Positions 37,410 through 49,578 of a stretch of DNA of 64,000 bases are shown in pieces (within the stretch, counting starts at the first letter, position 1; every line of letters begins with the position of its first letter). Source of the DNA: Ephydatia muelleri. Taxonomy: Eukaryota > Porifera > Demospongiae > Spongillida > Spongillidae. Under the pieces are notes generated by a model, which saw only the letters and a list, made by a program, of their open reading frames with translations, was not told the DNA's origin and ran no database searches. Both the position numbers and the translations under genes were made by a program. The DNA lies in assembly GCA_013339895.1 (NCBI GenBank), contig JABACO010000018.1, positions 925,453-989,452 of the forward strand, read 5' to 3'.

Positions 37410-39261
37410 AATGGATTAAGGGATTGCATTGAGCAACATTGGTTGGAGAATGACTTTGTTGTCCTGAAGGTGGACCTTAAAAATGCCTTTAATATGGTGT
37501 CTCGCCAGGCAGTCTTGAATGAGTGTGGTAAGCACTTTCCAGAGTTGCTCCCTTGGGCTAGCTGGTGTTACAGCCAGCACCCATTTCTCTGGCATCCTTT
37601 GGGTTGCCTTACATCGGAGCAGGGTGTTCAGCAGGGTGACCCCCTAGGTCCTTTGCTGTTCTCTCTGGTATTAAATATTCTTGTGTCAGAAATCTCAAGC
37701 AGAGGTGATTGCAGTCTCAATTATCATGCCTGGTACTTGGATGACGGTGCTCTGGCAGGTCCAGGGTCCTCTGTGTACAACATATTGGCCATGCTTCAAG
37801 AGCTAGGTCCATCACTTGGCCTTCATGTTAACATCCATAAGTGTGAGGTGTTTAGCCACAGCTCGCTGGACCTCTTTCCGGCTGCCATCAAAAAGTCTCA
37901 CACTCCTAACTTAGACATTCTGGGTTCTCCCTTAGGAGATGCTGAGTTTTGCCATCACTACATTGCTCACAAGCGGTTGGAAGCCCAAAGCCTGCTCTCC
38001 AGGCTTGACGATGTGAGCTTAATTGATCCCCAGGTTGCCCTTACCTTGCTTTGTATGTGTGGTGGCTTCTGTCGACTTGTCCATCTTGCACGTACCACAC
38101 CCCCTTTGCTATCACATGCAGCTCTCCAGCTGTATGATCAGGATGTTCGCAGATGCTTCTCCTCCTGCACTGCAGTTGATACTTCAGATGTTGCTTGGAA
38201 GCAGTCCATGTTAGGCCTTAGTAAAGGAGGTTTGGGTCTCCGCTCACTACACCATCATGCACCAGCAGCTTATATAGCCTCTGTTTGCTCTTCTGGGTTT
38301 GGATCCAAGACCAACGATCATCTCTGTTCTGCAGTTGCATATTTTCATCCAAATGTTCCGCCAGATATGGCACTGCAGATCGACGCTATTCTATCAGCTC
38401 CTTCAGTACGCAACATAAGCTTTCCAGCATGTTGGACACCCATATGTTCAATTTGATGTTAGAAAATTCATCCATTGCTGACAGAGCACGATTGCTTTCT
38501 GTTTCATCAGCCCATGCTTCTTCTTGGCTGTCAGTAGTTCCATCTCAAGGATTGGGTCTACCTACACCTTGATCCACCTGTGCATCAAATTGCTATAAAG
38601 TGGTGGCTTGGCCTAGACACATCTCAAAGATCCCAGTGTGCACTGTGCCCTGGCATTGCCCTGGACCCCCTTGGACATCATGCCATCACCTGTAAGCGTG
38701 GGGGGGATGTGGTGACACGTCACAACACTCTGCGAGATGTACTGGCTGAAATATGTCATCGGGCTCACCTTGGTGTCCAGGTGGAAGCTGGCAATGACCT
38801 CACTGCTGACCATAGCCACACTCGTCCTGCTGACTTATTGCTAACCAACTGGGCTACTGGCAAGACAGCTGCCTTTGACATATCTGTGACCTCTCCGCTT
38901 AATACACTCACCTTATTGGAAGCGGGAGTGTCAGCAGGTTCAGCTGCTCAAGCCACTGAAACAAGAAACACATGGCCAATGATGCCAAGTGTAATGAGCT
39001 GGGATGGTTGTGTGTTCCCCTAGTAGCAGAGACCTATGGAGCATGGGGAAAGGAGGCCATGGAAGCCTTTTCCCAGCTGGCTTCACGACTTGCCACTCAC
39101 ACCTGCAGACTAAAGTCAGCTGTTACATTTGAACTTTACAGCAGGCTAAACTTACATCTGGTGAGAGCCAATGCCACTGCCATCCTCACCAGATGCATCC
39201 AGTCATAACTGTTTTTGTGTATTTTTATTGGTATTTATGTAATAATAATAATAATAATAAA
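37410..39261 (+). mobile_element. R2-like retroelement, 5'-truncated (RT to endonuclease), frameshifted
   Basis: Starts directly at the TAA repeat. RT motifs: VDLKNAFNMVSRQ (catalytic Asp), GVQQGDPLGPLLFSL and WYLDDGAL (YLDD). The long frame ends at 38456. Shifts near 38440-38580 separate it from the zinc knuckle CALCPGIALDPLGHHAITC and endonuclease RPADLLLTNW/AFDISVTSPL (38580-39023), with another shift before CVPLVAETYGAWGKEA. The 3' UTR ends in (TAA)n at 39239-39261. Confidence 0.87.
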
Positions 39262-39273
39262 TATTCGTCCAAA

Positions 39274-39420
39274 ATAATAATAATAATAATAATAGCTGAA
39301 ATTTATGGCTGGTTGAATGTGGTCCTGGTTCGGTCCATTGCTAGAGCCATCCTGGCCAGGGTGCTTCCACCCTCCTAACTTGCTATTAGTAGTTTAGTTG
39401 TACTTAGTGTATGTGTATGT
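39274..39420 (+). mobile_element. R2-like retroelement, extreme 3' fragment
   Basis: After a second (TAA)n at 39274-39294, about 28 codons of the terminal region follow (AEIYGWLNVVLVRSIARAIL), with stop at 39378 and a short 3' UTR. The parent resembles the copy at 32.8-33.4 kb (same PPS ending). Confidence 0.8.
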
Positions 39421-39434
39421 ACGTACTTGTATAA

Positions 39435-40248
39435 ATATGGGTCAGTTTCCGAGAAAATGAAAAGTGGCTATATATATAAAAAGTTATAAAAATGCTTCAC
39501 GTTTGAATCGCTAAAACTCCGTAAAGGTTTAAGCTATCAACTTCCTATTTCGAACACTTCTTGCCACACTACTTCTCTCTACGAAAATCGATTTTGGTGT
39601 CTTACCCTTGCTCCTTGCCGACGTTACAAGGCACAGTACCCCGAGGGGTTCAAAATCCAGGTAGCTCCCTGCAGGAATGTCCAAATCACTTCAAAATCGA
39701 TATGCACGTAAAGGAGTCCTGTCACTATTGATTTCTGCAGATCGTTGATTTTTACCTTATCCGTTATGGAGATACAGCAATGCAAAGTAAAGTCCACGTT
39801 TCCCGCTCGAATCGCGCCTTTCTCAGTCCCACTCGGGAGAATGGAAGCGGTTCAAGGACTGAGAAGGCGCGATTCGAGCGGGAAACGTGGACTTACTTTG
39901 CATTGCTGTATCTCCATAACGGATAAGTTAAAAATCAACGATCTGCAGAAATCAATAGTGACAGGACTCCTTTACGTGCATATCGATTTTGAAGTGATTT
40001 GGACATTCCTGCAGGGAGCAACCTGGATTTTGAACCCCTCGGGGTACTGTGCCTTGTAACGTCGGCAAGGAGCAAGGGTAAGACACCAAAATATAGTTTC
40101 GTAGAGAGAAGTGGTGTGGCACGAAGTGTTCGAAATAGGAAGTTGATTGCTTAAACCGTTATGGAGTTTTAGCGATTCAAACGTGAAGCAGTTTTATAAC
40201 ATTTTATATACATAGCCACTTTTCATTTTCTCGGAAACTGACCCATAT
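39435..40248. mobile_element. Foldback element FB2 (806 bp, TSD ATAT)
   Basis: Almost perfect palindrome from 39439 to 40244, about 395 bp per arm, centred near 39840. Ends are gggtcagtttccgagaaaat and its complement. ATAT is present on both sides (39435-39438, 40245-40248). Arm segments such as cgctaaaactcc, tatctccataacgg and ttcaaaatcc correspond in order to those of the 45.2 kb elements. No transposase frame is present. Confidence 0.93.
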
Positions 40249-40261
40249 TATTATTAAGAAT

Positions 40262-43200
40262 AATAATGATAATAATAATGGCGGTAACAATTGTTTTGTA
40301 TACCATTTCTCTGTAAAGCTTTTTAAACTGGGTGGAACAAGGTGTTGCGCTTGCAATGGAGTCAGTGCCCGATGCAAGTCCTGTGCGTGCGTCAAAGCAG
40401 GCCGCCCTTGTTCAAGCTGTCAGCCTTCGAAGCGGAATCGGTGTTGCAATTTAGACGCTCCGTCACTACATGTACGCAACTGCGACCTTGATTTGACTAC
40501 ATCGCAACCAGTTTCTCCCCTACCTGACCACAGTGTGAATGTCCTAACGCAATCGGATTCACAGTCATCCACCACCGCGCAAGAACCTTTGCCACTTACA
40601 CCTCCAGCTGTCATAATGCCACAGCTGCTTCCCACTCAACCGCAATCACCTTCGCCGCCCTCCCAGATAGTTCCGTTATCCTCTTCTACGTTACAAGGTC
40701 TACCCTTTCCAGGCCCATATCAACCACCCTCGACATCTAGGCAAGCATTTTCTGATCTTCCACGTCAATGTGCATCCCCTGAACCCGTAGTCCAGTCACG
40801 ACCCTCGAATGCTTCATCCCCACTATCTGGGTGTCTCCCAGAGCCTCATCTAGTCAGCACTCACAGGAAGCAGTGTATAGTTGATGGATGCCAGGAGTTC
40901 ATTGCACCAACTATGTGGCGAAGTCACATGAACCTCCACGCTAAAGGGGTTTTTCCTGGTGAAGTACCTACCTGGTGGTTACAGGAGCAGAACCTTACTG
41001 TCTGCACAAACTGTTTCTGCCTTGTAGCAGTGTCCCGTTTTACATCTCATTTGGATAAGTGCTCCACGATTGTTGTTTCAGGTTGTCGTAGTTTCCCTCA
41101 TAGCTCCCTAGGTGTCTCATGTCCTTCCGAAAATCCTCTCCCTGCACTTCCTTCATGGGAGGAGGTATGTGAACTACAATGTCCAACAATCCGCTACATT
41201 CCACACAAGGCCAGGCCGGCAGTTGCACGTGTCCTGTCTGATGTCCTGAGGTCAATCTGCTTTGAGAACTCAGAGGAGGCATGGTTGAAACTTTTTATGC
41301 TCCCCAAATGTGTGCTGCGAGCTTCTAAGCGGGGTGGGCGCCACTGCAAGCATCCATCAATAGAGCAGCTATGCGGCTTGTGGTCTCAAGGGGACATTGG
41401 CGGCATATGGAATAGAATTAAAAGGCGTCCTGTCATCCCTCCTCACAAACAAAATTCTCCAATAGACGTATCCAAAAAGAAGATCTCTTCAGCTATAGGT
41501 CTGGGTAGAGAGGGGTTATTAGGGAAAGCTTGTCAGGCCTTGGTTTCTCCAGGCATAGCTCCTAATACCCAAGAGGTTTGGAATTCACTTCAACAGAAAC
41601 ACCCTAAGGGAGCTCAGCCTTCTCTACCTACATCTTCCAGTCCTCCTGTCACTCATGTGTTGCCACAGGACTTTAACATCTTATCAGTTCTTCATTCATT
41701 TCCCAAGGGTACAGCATGTGGGCCATCAGGGCTTCGCATTCAGCATCTACTTGATTCTGCTCAAATCCATCTATCAGTTCCTCTCTGCTCCTCTTTGCGT
41801 GGTGTAGTAGACATCCTGGCCAGTGGCAGAGCTCCAATTTCAGTATCAAAGTTTCTGGCTGGTGGATCTCTCACTGCATTGGTGAAGAACAAGGAGGGTC
41901 GCCCATTGGATATTCGCCCTATTGCAGTTGGAGAGGCCTTGAGACGCTTAACAGGGAAGTGTCTTTGTATCATCACTAAGCCCAAAGCCACCGATTTCTT
42001 TGCTCCTTTGCAATACGGAGTCGCATGCACAGCTGGGGCAGAAAAGGTCATTCATGGGGTTAGGAGCTGCATCAAGGAGCATTGGATAGATGATAATTTT
42101 ACTGTCTGTAAGGTGGATATGTCCAATGCATTTAACTGTGTGTCTCGTCAGGCTCTCCTGGAGGAATGTGCAGTCCATTTCCCAGAACTTCTTCCCTGGG
42201 TAGGATGGTGCTATGGCTCACAACCAACTTTATGGCACCCGCTTGGACAGTTGAGTTCGGAGGTTGGTGTCCAGCAAGGGGATCCGCTGGGTCCACTTCT
42301 CTTTTCCTTAGTTCTACACAAGGTTGTGTCATATATCGCACAGGACAGGGAGTGTCTGCCTCTACTTTTTAACGGTTGGTACCTGGATGATGGGGTTTTG
42401 TTGGGGCACTCACAAGCGGTTAATCGGGCTTTGACTCTCATTCAAAAGATGGGTCCATCTTTGGGTCTTTTCGTCAATGTATCTAAATGTGAGTTGTTTG
42501 GATGTGGAGACCTGTCTTCTTTTCCTCCTGAGATGAAGGTGTCACGAGTACCCAACCTTGTGATTCTGGGTGCTCCAATTGGGGATCTCATTTTTTGTGC
42601 TAAGTTCGTGGCGCAAAAACGAGCTGATGCAGCAGTACTATTATCCCAGTTGGCAGAAGTAGGAGCGGAGGATCCTCAGGTAGCTTTCCTTCTGTTACGG
42701 CAGTGTGCGGCATTCTGCAAGTTAGTCCATTTGGCTCGCTCCGCACCTCCTTCACACATTGCAGAGGGCTTGGCGCTGTTTGACAAGGACGTACGCCAAT
42801 GCTTTGCTGAATGCACAGCTGTAGATGCTGCTGATGTGGAGTGGATGCAAGCACAGCTTAGCCTTAGTAGGGGTGGGCTTGGCCTCCGTAGCTTGTCATC
42901 CCATTGTGTTGCAGCATACCTTGCCTCCATCAGCAGTTCTGGCTGTGACAAGTGGAATCTTTTAGTGGAGCCAATCGAACTCTTTAATGGGTTAGTACCA
43001 GCGGAGGATGCAATAACTCTGGAAACATTAGCCACCTCTAACATGCGCCAGCACTCCCTGTCCGGAAAAATTGAAGACCAGCAGTTTCGGCAGCTGTTTC
43101 ACATCTCTTCTCCTGCCAATAGAGCTCGCTTGCTATCAATTTCATCTCGTCATGCTGCTTCGTGGCTTACTGTTGTCCCCTCCCCAGGCCTTAACTTGCA

Positions 43201-43858
43201 TCTGGAGCCAAATGAATTCCAGATTGCTGTGAAGTGGTGGTTAGGAATGGATGTTTCGTTTGGTTCTTGCTGTCCTCACTGCCCTGACCACAGGCTGGAC
43301 CCGCTTGGTCACCATGCACTGACGTGCAAACACGGGGGGGATGTAGTCTTACGTCACAACAGCCTACGGGATGTTTTTGTGGAGTTTTGCCACAGAGCCT
43401 GTCTAGGTGGTCAGGTAGAAGTGGGAAGTGGTCAAGGTCATGACAGGCTTAACTCTCGTCCTGCAGATGTTTTGGTTAAAAACTGGCACCTTGGCAAACC
43501 TGCTGCATTTGACCTCACCATCACTTCTCCGCTTAATCCAACCACTTTGACGGAAGCGGGAGTGAAGTGTGGGTCATCTGCTCAGGTTGCCGAGGTTAGG
43601 AAGCATGCTGCTAATGATGGGAAATGTAAGGAGCTGGGGTGGGTATGTATTCCACTAGCTGTGGAGTCATATGGATGCTGGGGCATGGAAGCCCAGGAAT
43701 CTTTTAAACGTCTGGCGGCTCGTCTAGCGATCCAAATGGGATGCAGCAGATCGCAGGCTACTACCACATTGTACCAGAGGCTGAGCCTTTCCCTCGTGAG
43801 AGCTAATGCAAGAGCATTGCTCTCCCGTGCAAGGGTTCATTTGGAGGAGGGGGGTTGA
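40262..43858 (+). CDS. R2-like retroelement ORF: zinc fingers, reverse transcriptase, restriction-like endonuclease
   Basis: Open from the AAT repeat at 40262 to TGA at 43858; the first in-frame ATG is 40493 (1121 residues). Before it the frame codes poly-Asn and a Cys-rich block (SARCKSCACVKAGRPCSSC) conserved in the copy at 33.8 kb, so the true start may lie upstream or be non-AUG. From the ATG: Pro/Ser-rich 1-120; a C2H2 finger near 127-150 (C-x4-C, H-x3-H); a second finger-like CTNCFC...HLDKC near 172; RT about 400-720 with KVDMSNAFNCVSRQ, GVQQGDPLGPLL and YLDDG; zinc knuckle CPHCPDHRLDPLGHHALTC near 925; PD-(D/E)XK-like endonuclease near 985-1010 (RPADVLVKNW, AFDLTITSPL). This domain order is that of R2-group target-primed retrotransposons. 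It is the only full-length copy here and has no internal stop; activity is possible but unproven. Confidence 0.9.
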   Translation, partial: NNDNNNGGNNCFVYHFSVKLFKLGGTRCCACNGVSARCKSCACVKAGRPCSSCQPSKRNRCCNLDAPSLHVRNCDLDLTTSQPVSPLPDHSVNVLTQSDSQSSTTAQEPLPLTPPAVIMPQLLPTQPQSPSPPSQIVPLSSSTLQGLPFPGPYQPPSTSRQAFSDLPRQCASPEPVVQSRPSNASSPLSGCLPEPHLVSTHRKQCIVDGCQEFIAPTMWRSHMNLHAKGVFPGEVPTWWLQEQNLTVCTNCFCLVAVSRFTSHLDKCSTIVVSGCRSFPHSSLGVSCPSENPLPALPSWEEVCELQCPTIRYIPHKARPAVARVLSDVLRSICFENSEEAWLKLFMLPKCVLRASKRGGRHCKHPSIEQLCGLWSQGDIGGIWNRIKRRPVIPPHKQNSPIDVSKKKISSAIGLGREGLLGKACQALVSPGIAPNTQEVWNSLQQKHPKGAQPSLPTSSSPPVTHVLPQDFNILSVLHSFPKGTACGPSGLRIQHLLDSAQIHLSVPLCSSLRGVVDILASGRAPISVSKFLAGGSLTALVKNKEGRPLDIRPIAVGEALRRLTGKCLCIITKPKATDFFAPLQYGVACTAGAEKVIHGVRSCIKEHWIDDNFTVCKVDMSNAFNCVSRQALLEECAVHFPELLPWVGWCYGSQPTLWHPLGQLSSEVGVQQGDPLGPLLFSLVLHKVVSYIAQDRECLPLLFNGWYLDDGVLLGHSQAVNRALTLIQKMGPSLGLFVNVSKCELFGCGDLSSFPPEMKVSRVPNLVILGAPIGDLIFCAKFVAQKRADAAVLLSQLAEVGAEDPQVAFLLLRQCAAFCKLVHLARSAPPSHIAEGLALFDKDVRQCFAECTAVDAADVEWMQAQLSLSRGGLGLRSLSSHCVAAYLASISSSGCDKWNLLVEPIELFNGLVPAEDAITLETLATSNMRQHSLSGKIEDQQFRQLFHISSPANRARLLSISSRHAASWLTVVPSPGLNLHLEPNEFQIAVKWWLGMDVSFGSCCPHCPDHRLDPLGHHALTCKHGGDVVLRHNSLRDVFVEFCHRACLGGQVEVGSGQGHDRLNSRPADVLVKNWHLGKPAAFDLTITSPLNPTTLTEAGVKCGSSAQVAEVRKHAANDGKCKELGWVCIPLAVESYGCWGMEAQESFKRLAARLAIQMGCSRSQATTTLYQRLSLSLVRANARALLSRARVHLEEGG

Positions 43859-43976
43859 GGTGTGAGTGTGGATTTATAGTTATAGGTGACTTTACTATAA
43901 TTAAGGTGCATTTATTTAGACCAGTATATGTGTTGATTGTGTATTATTATAGTACATGTAATAATAATAATAATAG
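43859..43976 (+). repeat. 3' UTR and (TAA)n tail of the R2-like element
   Basis: About 100 bp of AT-rich 3' UTR ending gtaataataataataat at 43958-43976. The same GTAATAATAAT junction ends the copies at 33.4, 39.2 and 45.0 kb. Confidence 0.85.
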
Positions 43977-44049
43977 TGCATTTATTCTCATTAGTGTATT
44001 CTTGTATCCTGTATATTATTATTATTAAAATTAATCCCAATAATAAAAA

Positions 44050-44996
44050 AAAATAATAGTCCTTGGAGATATTTAATTCTTCAGTTCATCAGTCGGACAA
44101 CATACAGATCGGATCCGTACTGGAAAAGTTACCTTCGCAGAAGACTCTTTCCAGTATATTGGACGATAATTTATTCCGAGTTCTCCAGGGTTCTCTGTCG
44201 ATTGCTGACAGAGCTCGTCTCTTATCAGCATCCTCCCCACATGCATCCTCATGGCTGACGGTTACCCCATCTGAAGGCCAAGGCTTACATTTAGACCCTC
44301 CAGTATTTCAGACAGCACTGAAGTGGTGGTTAGGGCTTGATACAGCTGAGGGTTCTATTTGTGCACTCTGCCCAGATAAAATGTTGGATCCCCTAGGGCA
44401 TCATGCCACTACTTGTAAACGTGGTGGGGATGTAGTTTTCCGCCACAACAAGTTGCGGGACATATTGGCAGAAACATGTAGGCGAGCCCACTTAAGTGTT
44501 CAAGTAGAAGCTGGCTGCAACCTTACACCAGATCACAGCCACCCTCGTCCTGCAGATGTCCTCATTTCCAACTGGGTTCTGGGGAAAACGGCTGCCTGCG
44601 ACATATCAGTTACCTCTCCGCTGAACTCAAACATTATGTCTGAAGCAGGAGTAACTGCTGGAGCAGCTGCGCAAGCCACTGAGCTCAGAAAGCATGAGGC
44701 CAACGATGTGAAGTGCAGCGAGTTAGGTTGGTTATGTATCCCTCTTGTGGTTGAGTCATATGGTGCATGGGGGAAAGAGGCTATGGAGTCATTTTCGAGT
44801 CTAGCCTCTCGCCTAGCCATAACATCATCAAGGCCTAAATCTGCTGTTCTATCAGAGCTGTATGGCCGACTCAATCTGAACCTAGTAAGGGCTAATGTGA
44901 GGGCTATAATGTCCCGATATTGCCCTCTAAATTCTTTCTGAGGTGTTATTTAGCTTTGGTCATGTTCTTGTGTATTTTGTTTGTCAATATTGTTGT

Positions 44997-45028
<32 letters not shown>
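44050..45028 (+). mobile_element. R2-like retroelement, 5'-truncated, endonuclease frame intact
   Basis: Frame 44063-44941 (292 residues) begins just after an AAT-rich stretch and covers the region from the RT-endonuclease linker to the end. It has zinc knuckle CALCPDKMLDPLGHHATTC, RPADVLISNW, ACDISVTSPL and SYGAWGKEAMESF, ending at MSRYCPLNSF. No internal stops. The 3' UTR ends in (TAA)n at 44997-45028. Without an RT it cannot move by itself; translation would need a host promoter. 45029-45154 is AT-rich with more TAA. Confidence 0.88.
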
Positions 45029-45031
<3 letters not shown>

Positions 45032-46062
45032 TAAAAAATAAAAAATAATAATAATGTATGAGTGAGTGAGTGCGTTACGATAAGTATATGGTTTTATTAT
45101 AATGAATATGTAGTGCTTTGTATTGTTGTATTTTTAATAATAATAAATTATTGTATATGGGACAGTTCACGAGAAAATTGCACCACTCATATGGGACAGT
45201 TTCCGCGAAAATTGCCCCACGGATATATTATAAAATGTTATAAAAATGCATCGCGGGTGAATCGCTATAACTTCCCAACGGTTAACGCTATCGACTTCCT
45301 ATTTTCAACACTTCATACTACACCATTTCACTACGGGGAAACTTATTTTGGGGCCTTGCACTAGTTCCTTGCTGATGCTACGAAGTCCGATACCCCATGG
45401 GGTTCAAAACCGTCACATCTTCAGCTAGGAGAGTTTAAATCGCTTCAAATTCCGTATGTACATACAGGGGTCCTGTTGCTATTGATGTGTTCAGTTCGTT
45501 AATTTTTACTCTATCCGTCACGGAGATACAGCTGTGCAAAGTTAATGCACATTTCCCGCTCGATTGCACCATTTTTGCATGCAACCCGTGTTCCATTCTC
45601 CCAATCCACAATAAATTTTGATAACTTCTTTGTTCCGCCCATTTCTCCCTTAAACTAAGCTAGCCGTTCCCAACTGTTTTTGTCTCACTCAGGCAGTGAG
45701 TTTATGCGGGAAAGTTAAAAGAAGAAGAACGCTGCTCAGTTCCAGACGATCGTACCAAATTAACGGACCCCAAGGGAATATAACCTTGCGCCTCCCACGT
45801 CGCCGGCAGTATTCAAAACGGCACGCGTAAGGCTATTTGATAAGCACTCACATCATCCTCTAGTCGTGTAATAAAGCTTTCCTATTTGCCATCATCTTGC
45901 TAAAATCATCGTCTTATATCTGCCACGCCCACTCGGCTACGATTTCGGTCTCACACAACTTTCAGCTCACACATAGTACATGAACTCATGCTGGCTCACA
46001 CTTGTGCACACACTTGCATTGTTGCGTACATGGCCCTGTACACTATCGTATGGCATATTTTT

Positions 46063-46072
46063 TTATACACAA

Positions 46073-46145
<73 letters not shown>

Positions 46146-47440
46146 CATGTACAGCATACTTGCACACACCAGTTATACATGTGGCAAACAATACACCTGT
46201 CTGATGATGGTACAAACACTTTCACTCACAAACATTGTCACATGCACATGTATTCTATTCAATTCAACTTTACTTGTGCATGCCTGTACAGACCACTGAT
46301 TCTATGTAAATTTGTGTACCAAGCTTTCTGTACATGTATCGTGTCTCCAAGGATTGAATACATTGTGTCCCCATCTGGTACTCTAAATGTACACAAACAT
46401 TGCACACTTGCACACACACACCACTGTATAAATGTGGCAATACACATGCAAAAACGCTCACACACAACATATAGATACACAGACACACACATGATATACA
46501 CCCACAAACACACACACATACGGACACGGACACACAGGTACACATGGACACACACACAACACACAGACACACACACACACAGACACACACACACAGACAC
46601 ACACACATAGACACACACACAACATACACACAGACACACAGACACATACACAGACGCACACACACACAGACACACACACACATAGACACACACACAACAT
46701 ACACACAGACACACACAGACACACACAGACACACACACACACAGACGCACACACACAGACACACAGACACACACACAGACACTCACACAGACACATACAC
46801 ACAGACACATACACACAGACACATGCAGGCATGCACAGACACACACACACAGACGCACACACAGACACACACACACAGGCACGCATAGACCCACACAACA
46901 CACTCTGACACGACAGACACATACACAGACACAGACACACACAGACATGCACAGAGACACACACAGACATGCACATGAAATACAGACACACACACGACAT
47001 ACACACAGACTCACACACACGACAGACAGACACACAGACGTGGGCACACATGGACACACAAGCATAGACACACACATGCACAGACACACACATGCAGACG
47101 CACACACATGCACAGACACACACACGCACACACAAGATACACACATGCCATACACACACAACAGACACAGACACACAAGCACACAAAGACACACACACGA
47201 AATACACAAACACACCTACAGACACACACATGAAATACACAGATACGCACACAGATACGCACACAGACATACATGCACACAGACTCATACAAAAAAATAC
47301 ATATAGACACACACACGAAATAGACACACACAGAGACACACATGCACACACATGGACACACAGATACACACACAACATGGACACACAGATACACACACGA
47401 CATACACACAGACACACACATATACAGACACACATGTAGC
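46063..47440. repeat. (AC)n and ACACAGAC-rich tract, left arm of FB-B
   Basis: A pure AC run at 46063-46141 sits inside the conserved arm. A long imperfect ACAC/AGAC/ATAC tract runs from about 46400 to 47440. Long Thr/His or Cys/Val frames here come from the repeat. Confidence 0.92.
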
Positions 47441-48114
47441 TACATGTACCTGTGTGTATGTACCGTCTCCAAAGTGCGAGCTCTATGTCATATACTCCCA
47501 AAGAATTGGTCCTCAGCCCCCATAGGATTGGTGTCCCCTACCACTGTATGCATGTGGCAAAGTATATCACTGTATTCACCACAGCACTGGGCCCCATGGT
47601 ACAATATTAAAAAGTGTGTGTGTGTGGGGGGGCTGGCTGATTTCTTTTGAGCAAAATGAATAATTAAATATACAAGTCTACATGTAGAGATGCACGAATT
47701 TATTTTTAATCATGATGCGTATGATGTTGTCATCGAAAAAGTTGTTGTCGGCTATCATTCCTTGATGAGATTTACACAGTTGGCCAAAAATTGTGGTGTG
47801 TGTGTGGAGGGTCCCTGCAGCAACGTGCATAAGACTTTAAGTTCTTACACACTCACATCCATCTTTTTGTAGTTAAGTACAATTGTGTAATAAAGCTTTC
47901 TTGTTTGGCAAAATCCTTGATCCTTGAACAACTTCTTATCATTCTTTATGCCTCCACTACTCAGCTAGGTGGCTTGTGTACCAGTTGCAGAGACTTGAGT
48001 CTCTCTTTGCCCATACAATATTTAGCTCACACAGAGTACATGAACATGCCCTCATGTTGGTTCACACACCCTGATGCATGTGTATATGTTGTGTAAATGC
48101 GTCTGTACATCCTG

Positions 48115-48115
<1 letters not shown>

Positions 48116-48211
<96 letters not shown>
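48116..48211. repeat. (AC)n microsatellite near FB-B centre
   Basis: About 48 pure AC dinucleotides. It follows a segment (47870-48110) related to 45865-46060, whose own AC run lies in the matching place. Confidence 0.95.
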
Positions 48212-48212
<1 letters not shown>

Positions 48213-48611
48213 AATCTCTGTGTGTTTCCTCTGTATTGTTGCAAGCAGACGTATACTCTTCTCTCATCTAGCACTCTGTACAAGTGCTCGTCTGACCTGT
48301 AAAGCCTTTTCGGAGTACAGTATAATGAATATCGTTACTAGCTTGCTATCGATATGTCTGTGTAAACTTACCTGACCTACCACGATCTGCAACGATAAGG
48401 GAGGTACACTGTACCATCGCAGGTCTCACAGGCCTACTGTTTTCATCAGCACAATGTTGTGTGTCCCATGTCGTACTAATTGAATGCAGCGAATTAAACG
48501 AGTGTACATGAACTCAGATTGCTGTTCCTCACCATAAGTACAAAGTATGTAGTGCCTTCTACGAGTAGTCATTTAATTTACGCATAAAAATTAGTACAGT
48601 GTGCTGCCTTA

Positions 48612-48692
48612 GTCTCGTACCCAGAACCAGATTCCCAACAGCTGCGCCACCCGCAGCTGTTGGGAATCTGGGTCTGGGTACGAGACTAAGGC
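48612..48692. repeat. Central perfect hairpin of FB-B
   Basis: Arms of about 36 bp (gccttagtctcgtacccaga and on) pair exactly but for one or two bases around a loop ccac/gcgccacccgc near 48650. It lies close to the middle of the FB-B palindrome. Confidence 0.88.
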
Positions 48693-49029
48693 TGCCTCTT
48701 CTAGAAGGATGTACCAAGCAGTTTTTTATGAAGGGCGATGGTTCTGCCTGGCGATGAATTACCCTATCATTGCTGATTGCGGTAGGTCAGGGCCCGTGGT
48801 AAGTTTACACAGACACAATGGATAGCAATATTCATCATTCCACACATAAAGGACCACTCCTATGACACTACAGTGTACACGTTGCTACATGTACCTACAT
48901 GTCTCATGGTCTCATGAGCTGTTCAATAGATAGATCAAAAATGCATGTGCAGAGAAGGCATTCAATGAGAGAAAATGTGTGTACCATCATTATCAGAGAG
49001 CACTACTGTTTTTTTCCACATGAACAACA

Positions 49030-49233
49030 GTGTGTGCTTTGTGTAACACGTGTCTGTGCACATGTGCGAGTCTGTGTGTATTGTGTGTGTATCTGTGAGT
49101 GTGTGTCTGTTGTGTCTGTGCATGTGTGTCTATATGTATTTTGTGTGTGCGAGTCTGTGTGCAAGTCTGCGTGTCTGTGTGTTTCTGTGTGTGTGTCTGT
49201 GTATTTCGTGAGTGTATATATTTCGTGTGTGTG

Positions 49234-49269
<36 letters not shown>

Positions 49270-49544
49270 TGTCGTGTGTGTATGTTCCTGTGTGTGTCGG
49301 TGCATGTGTGTGTCTGAGTGTTTTGTGTGACTGTCTCGTGTGTGTGTGTATTTCGTGTGTGCCTGTGTATGCATGTGTGTCTGTGTGTGCTAGTGTGTAT
49401 TTCCATGTGTGTGTGTGTGTGCATGTGTGTGTGTGTTTGTATATGTGTGTGTCGTGTGTTTTGTGTGTCCATGTGTCTGTCTGTGTATCTGTGTGTGTGT
49501 GTTTGTATGCGTCTGTGTGTATGTCATGTGTGTGTCTGTGTGTG

Positions 49545-49578
<34 letters not shown>

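Larger units (their letters stand above)
33700..37414 (+). mobile_element. R2-like retroelement with internal deletion, carrying a hAT remnant and a MITE
   Basis: An N-terminal Cys-rich stretch (SARCHSCECIQMRRVCRSC, about 33770-33850) is followed after a large deletion by the end of the RT region (SSGFGSASNHNLVSAISKF, to 34399). It continues across the hAT insertion as SAFVSPSEVITVK (36201 on), the zinc knuckle (36487-36545), endonuclease remnants, and CVPLAVETYGCWGEEA to ALLARSRLQ (37040-37260). The TAA tail is at 37387-37414. Frames are disrupted; non-functional. Confidence 0.85.

Noticed and set aside
46259-47501. Cys/Val-rich frames up to 347 residues on the minus strand, and Thr/His-rich plus frames
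   Set aside because: Every frame of an AC/GT repeat is open; there is no domain, codon bias or exon structure.
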